The notes under the pieces: model-generated
What the model saw: the letters and a program-made list of their open reading frames with translations, nothing else
Database searches by the model: none
Told to the model about the DNA's origin: nothing
Translations under genes and position numbers: made by a program
Shown here: in pieces, positions 14,997 through 20,129 of the stretch
Position numbering within the stretch: position 1 is the first letter of the stretch
How the letters are laid out: every line of letters begins with the position of its first letter
Source: Pseudomonadota bacterium
Lineage (GTDB): Bacteria; Pseudomonadota; Gammaproteobacteria; PS1; Pseudothioglobaceae
Direction: 5' to 3'
DNA: 20,129 bases
NCBI GenBank assembly: GCA_022600395.1
Contig: JAHZKM010000049.1
Location: forward strand, 1 to 20,129

Positions 14997-15899
14997 TTAA
15001 TGCCGCTTTATCAGCGGTATTTTTTTTAAAAATTTTTCACCATACTCATAGATTGCCAAGCCTAATAATACTAGGCTAATGCCGCTAATTTGAATATTGG
15101 TTAATTGTTCATGGTTGAGACTTGTGCCAAGTATTAGAGCAAAAACAGGTGTTATTAAAGGCACGATACCAACTACTCTAACACTAGCATTCTTGATTAA
15201 ATAGTAATAGGACATAAAACCAATAACTGAACCAAAAAAAGCCAAATAGCCAATTGATAGTGAAGCCTTAAAGCTGGTATTGGGAATTTCTGCCCCTAAA
15301 CTTATCCAGCTAATAATAAATAAAGGTACGCTTACTATTAAAGCTCCTGTTGTAGTTTCTAATGCAGATACAGGCGCATTTATCTGTTTAAGTTTGACAG
15401 AAATAAAAGCCTGAAAAGCCATTGCTAACGTCACACTAATTAATCCGGTTAACAGATTGATGTTAAAAACAATTGAATGACTAAAAATCATAAAAAGGCC
15501 AGATAATCCTAGTAATAGTCCAAGTATTTTTTCTAATGAAAAGAATTTGTCTCTAAGTAATATCAGTGCAAATATTCCTGTAATAATAGGTGTTAGCCCA
15601 AAAACAACAGAGATTAGTCCTGATGGAATGCTAAGTGCTGAGAAATAAACCAGACTCATAGTGATAAAAATACCTGCACCAGCGTAGCTATAATTGGCCA
15701 AAGCTTGTTTGTGTACTGATAATTTTTGTTGTTTAAATAGCAAGATTAATGCACAAAGTATCAGACCAATTAGCATTCTACTAGTAACACTAAAACTAAA
15801 ACTTGAGCCCAGAGTTGACCATTGAATGGCTAGTGGTGTAGTTGACCAAATAACAACCACAGATAAAAACACCCAGTAAATATTGGATTTAAATTTCAT
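14997..15899 (-). CDS. EamA/DMT-superfamily transporter
   Basis: This is an inner-membrane permease of the drug/metabolite exporter type, 300 residues long, with about ten hydrophobic segments arranged as two EamA repeats (about residues 8-140 and 150-288). Early residues IWSTTPLAIQW fit the family's first-helix pattern. The C-terminus is basic (EKFLKKIPLIKRH), as expected for a cytoplasmic tail. The substrate cannot be predicted. Its ATG lies inside the last codons of roxA (11-base overlap, ATGAAATTTAA), so translation is probably coupled. The end of the coding sequence is also the terminator of the opposing transcript. Confidence 0.9.
   Translation of the reverse strand: MKFKSNIYWVFLSVVVIWSTTPLAIQWSTLGSSFSFSVTSRMLIGLILCALILLFKQQKLSVHKQALANYSYAGAGIFITMSLVYFSALSIPSGLISVVFGLTPIITGIFALILLRDKFFSLEKILGLLLGLSGLFMIFSHSIVFNINLLTGLISVTLAMAFQAFISVKLKQINAPVSALETTTGALIVSVPLFIISWISLGAEIPNTSFKASLSIGYLAFFGSVIGFMSYYYLIKNASVRVVGIVPLITPVFALILGTSLNHEQLTNIQISGISLVLLGLAIYEYGEKFLKKIPLIKRH
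14999..15027 (+). terminator. Rho-independent terminator of the aceE transcript
   Basis: A 9-bp stem, aatgccgct (14999-15007) with agcggtatt (15013-15021) and one G-U pair, has a 5-base loop and continues directly into a run of T to 15027. It lies 11 bases after the HopJ-family stop. It overlaps the last ten codons of the converging EamA gene. Confidence 0.88.
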
Positions 15900-16977
15900 A
15901 TAACATATGCAAATTAAATAATCTCTGAGCTAAAGTTGAAAGAGTGTTTGCTTTTAATTCTCTTCCGTTGCAAAAGTTTATTAAATCTATTGAATCAAGC
16001 ATTTGCGTATTGATAAGTAGACCATTGATAAACACCTGAAGGTCTCCCTGCGTATGCAAGTAGGCAATTTTACAAGCAGGATGTAATTGATAACTGGAAT
16101 TAGCATTAAATTTGAGAGCTTGTTGTTGGTATTCAAATTGTTGTAAGATTTGACGATCTAGCGTATCAAGCTTAGTGACAAACTTTGCAAAATCAGTAGC
16201 ACTAATAGGGTTTATTTTGTTAGCCATTTGTACAGCAGAATTGGGAATTAGAGCTGGCGTCTGGTGTCCATCCCATATCGGATCTTGGTAGTATTGATCG
16301 TCTGACTTGTTGGTATGTGTATTATTAAACATTTCTTGGGCAGAATAAGATCGATAACCAAAAGAAAGCGTCGTGCAATTATCACTCATGCTAACACCGT
16401 GATGTGCAATCTTAGGTGGTATATATACAACATCGCCAGGCCCAACCTCAAATGTTTGTTCGGGTATAAACCGCTCCATAATTCTTAATGGAACATCGTT
16501 TAGATAATTATCAAGCGTGCAAAATTTTGTGCTTAATTCCCATCGACGTTTGCCGCTACCTTGCAATAAAAAGACGTCATAATAATCAAAATGAGGGCCA
16601 ACACTACCACCTTGGGCGGCATAAGAAATCATCACATCGTCAAAGCGCCAACGTGGGATAAAATCGAAATGTTTGACCAGATCATGCACTTCATTAATCT
16701 GTCGGTCAACTCCCTGAACCAAGAGCGTCCAATCTATTTTTGGTAAATTTTCGAAGGTTTTTTCAGTAAATGGTCCTTGAGAAATTGTCCATTGTTGTTG
16801 ATGAATAGAGCCGGTAATTAGTCTAGACTCAAATTCTTCTTCAAGAGAAAGTCCACCAAGCTCTTCAGGTGGGATGGGTGAAATAAAATTAGGTAGCGCT
16901 TGTTTAATTAATAACGGCTTTTTTTGCCAATAATGAGTTAAAAATTCTTGCTCTGAAATTGCTCCAAATTTAATCAT
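15889..16977 (-). CDS. roxA: Ribosomal protein L16 arginine hydroxylase (RoxA/YcfD)
   Basis: This JmjC/cupin 2-oxoglutarate- and Fe(II)-dependent oxygenase hydroxylates an arginine of ribosomal protein L16. I start it at ATG 16977 (MIKFGAIS, 362 residues; the E. coli enzyme has about 373). An in-frame TTG at 16992 has no ribosome site. The iron ligands are H129 and D131 in GPHFDYYDVF and H192 in PPKIAHHG. YWQKKPLLIKQ, FISPIPPEELGGL, and SGKRRW after the HxD align well with YcfD. The C-terminal ~130 residues form the helical dimerisation and winged-helix region and are less conserved. It overlaps the EamA gene by 11 bases. Confidence 0.93.
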   Translation of the reverse strand: MIKFGAISEQEFLTHYWQKKPLLIKQALPNFISPIPPEELGGLSLEEEFESRLITGSIHQQQWTISQGPFTEKTFENLPKIDWTLLVQGVDRQINEVHDLVKHFDFIPRWRFDDVMISYAAQGGSVGPHFDYYDVFLLQGSGKRRWELSTKFCTLDNYLNDVPLRIMERFIPEQTFEVGPGDVVYIPPKIAHHGVSMSDNCTTLSFGYRSYSAQEMFNNTHTNKSDDQYYQDPIWDGHQTPALIPNSAVQMANKINPISATDFAKFVTKLDTLDRQILQQFEYQQQALKFNANSSYQLHPACKIAYLHTQGDLQVFINGLLINTQMLDSIDLINFCNGRELKANTLSTLAQRLFNLHMLYEI

Positions 16978-17000
16978 TTTATTAACAGCCAATGAATATT

Positions 17001-17035
17001 GAAAAAAATCTAAACAAGAGTAATATTGTTTAGAT
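17001..17035 (-). terminator. Terminator-like hairpin in the roxA leader
   Basis: On the minus strand, atctaaaca and tgtttagat form a perfect 9-bp stem with a 10-base loop (17008-17035), followed by a T-run (17007-17002). It ends about 25 bases before the roxA ATG. The stem has only two G-C-rich positions per arm, so termination would be weak. Confidence 0.45.
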
Positions 17036-17124
17036 GCCTTTTAAAAGTTTTGAATTGTACTCTGAATAACGTTTGAAGTAGTTATTTTCATAAGTTTTGT
17101 TAATTATTTGTTATATGTTTACCC

Positions 17125-17130
17125 TATAAT
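17125..17130 (+). promoter_or_regulatory. Candidate -10 box upstream of rimB-rimK
   Basis: A perfect TATAAT lies in the divergent region. No recognisable -35 hexamer stands 16-18 bases upstream. It would give a start near 17137 and a leader of about 134 bases. Confidence 0.35.
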
Positions 17131-17270
17131 GCTGAAATAAATAGATTGTGTATTTATAGTGCTAGATTTAAAGAAAATGTTTATTTTTTTCAAGATTTTT
17201 TATACTGGAAGAATAAATAAAATAAAGCATATCTTTGTCATTAGTAAAGTATTTTTTAGGGAGTAATCAA

Positions 17271-18677
17271 TTGAATCAATTAAATTCAAAATTAGTTATT
17301 GGCAGTGAAGAGTGGTTTTCTTTTCCAGATTTAGGCATTCCAGCAATCAAAGCAAGAATAGATTCTGGCGCAAAAACATCATCAATTCATGCTTTCAACA
17401 TTCAGTCATTTCGAAAAGATGGCGCCCGCTGGGTAAGCTTTGAAATTCATCCAATTCAAAATAATAGGCGCACAGTTATTAGATGTGAAAAGCCAATTGT
17501 TGACAAAAGAACTGTTAAAAGTTCGAGCGGAGTTTCTGAAACGCGCTATGTAATTAGCGCACCAATCAAGGTTGGTGAAAATATATGGGACATTCAACTT
17601 ACACTAGCTAATAGAGATTCCATGGGATTTAGAATGTTGTTGGGTCGAGAAGCAATGGCAAATAGAATTATTGTCGACCCCTCTTTAGTTTGCACACTAG
17701 GCGAAGTTACTAATACCATGATCATGAATCTGTATGGAACTAAAGAGTCACAAAAAAGCGGCCTAAAAATTGGATTGTTGGCTAGTAATGAAAATTTATA
17801 TAGCAATAAAAGACTGCTTGAAGCTGGTGATGAAAGAGGGCATGAAATGATTTTTTTAAACATTAAGCAAAGTTATATGAAGCTTGACGCTTTAGATCCT
17901 GAAGTTCATTATCGAGGAGGAAAGGTTTTAAATGATCTTGATGCAGTCATTACTAGAATAAGACCAAGTGTTACATTTTACGGAACAGCTTTAGCACGTC
18001 AATTTGAAAGTATGGGTATTTATACGACAAATTCATCTGCTGCTATCACTCAGTCTCGAGACAAATTGTTTTCACTTCAATTAATGTTAAAGGGAGGAAT
18101 TAATATTCCCACTACAGGTTTTGCTAAGTCTCCTATTGATACAAACGATTTAATTGAAATGGTAGATGGCGCCCCATTAATTGTAAAGCTTCTAGAAGGA
18201 ACGCAAGGAAGAGGAGTTGTTTTAGCTGAAACTAAAAAAGCAGCAGAGAGTGTTATTAATGCTTTTAAATCTCTCAAAGCAAACTTATTAGTTCAGCAGT
18301 TTATCAAAGAAGCAAATGGTAAAGATTTAAGGTGCTTTGTAATTGATGGCAAGGTTGTTGCTTCTATTGAAAGAACTGCCGCACCAGGAGAATTTAGAGC
18401 TAATATTCACCAAGGCGGCTCTGCATCAATAGTTAAAATAACACGTGAAGAGAGAGTTCTAGCGGTTAAAGCTGCAAAAATACTAGGTTTACAAGTTGCT
18501 GGGGTGGACATTATTAGATCAAAATCAGGGCCTTTATTGCTTGAGGTTAATTCTTCTCCAGGTCTAGAAGGTATCGAAACAGCTACCGGAAAAGATATTG
18601 CAGGGATGATTATCTCTTCAATTGAAAAACGACTTAAATGGAAAAGAGGATTATATGATTCTAAAATTACTCACTAA
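17271..18677 (+). CDS. rimK: RimB-RimK fusion: ATP-dependent zinc-protease-like domain plus alpha-L-glutamate ligase
   Basis: Two domains are joined in one 468-residue protein. Residues ~7-150 are the RimB/DUF785 'ATP-dependent zinc protease' fold, with [11 protein letters not shown] (D31, S32, G33) resembling a retropepsin-type active loop, and [12 protein letters not shown]. Residues ~166-468 are a complete RimK ATP-grasp ligase: MYSNKRL-like opening ([13 protein letters not shown]), [27 protein letters not shown], and the metal-binding end [14 protein letters not shown]. RimK adds glutamates to the C-terminus of ribosomal protein S6; RimB modulates this in Pseudomonas. The start is TTG 17271, preceded by AGGGAG (17258-17263) with seven bases of spacing; an upstream in-frame TTG at 17235 has no such site. 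A DUF1003 gene follows 15 bases later. Confidence 0.92.
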   Translation: MNQLNSKLVIGSEEWFSFPDLGIPAIKARIDSGAKTSSIHAFNIQSFRKDGARWVSFEIHPIQNNRRTVIRCEKPIVDKRTVKSSSGVSETRYVISAPIKVGENIWDIQLTLANRDSMGFRMLLGREAMANRIIVDPSLVCTLGEVTNTMIMNLYGTKESQKSGLKIGLLASNENLYSNKRLLEAGDERGHEMIFLNIKQSYMKLDALDPEVHYRGGKVLNDLDAVITRIRPSVTFYGTALARQFESMGIYTTNSSAAITQSRDKLFSLQLMLKGGINIPTTGFAKSPIDTNDLIEMVDGAPLIVKLLEGTQGRGVVLAETKKAAESVINAFKSLKANLLVQQFIKEANGKDLRCFVIDGKVVASIERTAAPGEFRANIHQGGSASIVKITREERVLAVKAAKILGLQVAGVDIIRSKSGPLLLEVNSSPGLEGIETATGKDIAGMIISSIEKRLKWKRGLYDSKITH

Positions 18678-18692
18678 TGAAATTGGGCGAAA

Positions 18693-19184
18693 ATGAGCAA
18701 AAAAACTAATTATTTAGCAAAAGAGCACCTTGGGTCTGCATATAAAGACTTGCAGCAGTCAGATAAGTCTGTAATTGATCATATTGCAGATTCTGACCCA
18801 ATAACAGAAGATGTTAATAAATTATTCCATGAGCAATTGTCATTTGGACAAAGGTTAGCCGATAAAATTTCAGAATTTGGAGGTTCTTGGACTTTTATTA
18901 TTATCTTTTTATCGATTCTGATTGTCTGGATATTACTTAATTCATTTTTTTTGATTGGGCCTCAAGAAGTTTTTGATCCATACCCTTATATTTTACTAAA
19001 TTTAATGTTATCAACGATTGCCGCCTTACAAGCGCCTGTTATTATGATGTCTCAAAATAGACAAACTCAGAAAGATCGACTAGACATAGTTGAAAATTAT
19101 AAAGTTAGTTTAAAAACAGAATTAGAAATAGCTCTTCTTCATCAAAAAATAGATGAATTAAGAGCTGCTATTGATAAACAATAA
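18693..19184 (+). CDS. DUF1003 membrane protein
   Basis: The 163-residue inner-membrane protein has a polar N-terminal region (1-50), two membrane helices (about 65-88 and 98-119) and a coiled, charged C-terminal tail. DPYPYILLNLMLS at 95-107 and VIMMSQNRQ at 116-124 are hallmarks of the DUF1003 family. No function is established for the family. It starts at ATG 18693, 15 bases after rimB-rimK, with no strong ribosome site, and is probably cotranscribed with it. It converges on guaB with a 21-base gap that contains a hairpin. Confidence 0.85.
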   Translation: MSKKTNYLAKEHLGSAYKDLQQSDKSVIDHIADSDPITEDVNKLFHEQLSFGQRLADKISEFGGSWTFIIIFLSILIVWILLNSFFLIGPQEVFDPYPYILLNLMLSTIAALQAPVIMMSQNRQTQKDRLDIVENYKVSLKTELEIALLHQKIDELRAAIDKQ

Positions 19185-19185
19185 T

Positions 19186-19205
19186 TAATGTTAAGGCTCT
19201 TGACA

Positions 19206-19208
<3 letters not shown>
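19186..19208. terminator. Hairpin between the converging DUF1003 gene and guaB
   Basis: taatgttaag (19186-19195) pairs with cttgacatta (19199-19208) over 10 bp, including one G-U pair, around a 3-base loop. No T-run follows on either strand, so termination is uncertain. The 3' arm includes the guaB stop codon. Confidence 0.45.

Positions 19209-20129
<921 letters not shown>

Larger units (their letters stand above)
16978..17270. other. Divergent intergenic region between roxA and rimB-rimK
   Basis: These 293 bases hold two leaders. Toward roxA lies a 9-bp hairpin followed by T on the minus strand (17001-17035). Toward rimB-rimK lie a TATAAT at 17125-17130 and a ~135-base leader. The leader contains a 29-codon frame (ATG 17177 to TAA 17266; an in-frame GTG at 17159 extends it) with no ribosome site, ending four bases before the rimB-rimK start. 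I do not call that frame a gene. Confidence 0.6.

Noticed and set aside
17235..17270. Earlier TTG start for rimB-rimK
   Set aside because: It lacks a Shine-Dalgarno, while TTG 17271 has AGGGAG seven bases upstream.

Overview
The window is a densely packed, AT-rich stretch of a gammaproteobacterial chromosome made of core housekeeping genes. I see no tRNA, rRNA, CRISPR array, insertion sequence, phage gene or plasmid gene. The mix of RoxA/YcfD-type ribosomal oxygenase, RseC, AlgC-type PMM/PGM, the single-chain AceE form of PDH E1, RimK and a psi-like clamp-loader subunit is gammaproteobacterial. Low GC, short spacers and the order ilvN-ilvC-pssA-leuA would fit a marine sulfur-oxidiser of the SUP05/Thioglobaceae type. 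That placement is inference from gene content; no marker gene here proves it.

Layout. (1) Bases 1-4782, + strand: the tail of ilvN, ilvC, a terminator, pssA, a leader region with a short Leu-containing reading frame, then leuA, a psi-like (holD) gene and queH, the last three with overlapping ends. This block makes branched-chain amino acids, phosphatidylserine and the queuosine tRNA base. (2) 4787-7132, - strand: a 67-aa unknown gene with its own promoter and terminator, then argD-argF (arginine biosynthesis). (3) 7295-9909, + strand: hpf (ribosome hibernation), mgtE (Mg2+ channel) and an RluA-family pseudouridine synthase. (4) 10109-11482, - strand: the PMM/PGM gene, divergent from (5) rseC, aceE and a HopJ-family gene on the + strand, closed by a strong terminator near 15000. 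(6) 14997-16977, - strand: roxA (ribosomal protein L16 oxygenase) overlapping an EamA-type exporter gene. (7) 17271-19184, + strand: a RimB-RimK fusion and a DUF1003 membrane protein gene. (8) 19206 to the right edge, - strand: the 3' part of guaB.

A loose theme is ribosome and RNA maintenance: hpf, an rRNA or tRNA pseudouridine synthase, queH, roxA and rimB-rimK all act on ribosomes or tRNA, and mgtE supplies Mg2+. The least explained items are regulatory: the putative leucine leader peptide before leuA, a perfect 11-bp inverted repeat inside the first codons of mgtE, terminator-like hairpins directly before argD and roxA, and the small unknown gene with a near-consensus promoter.
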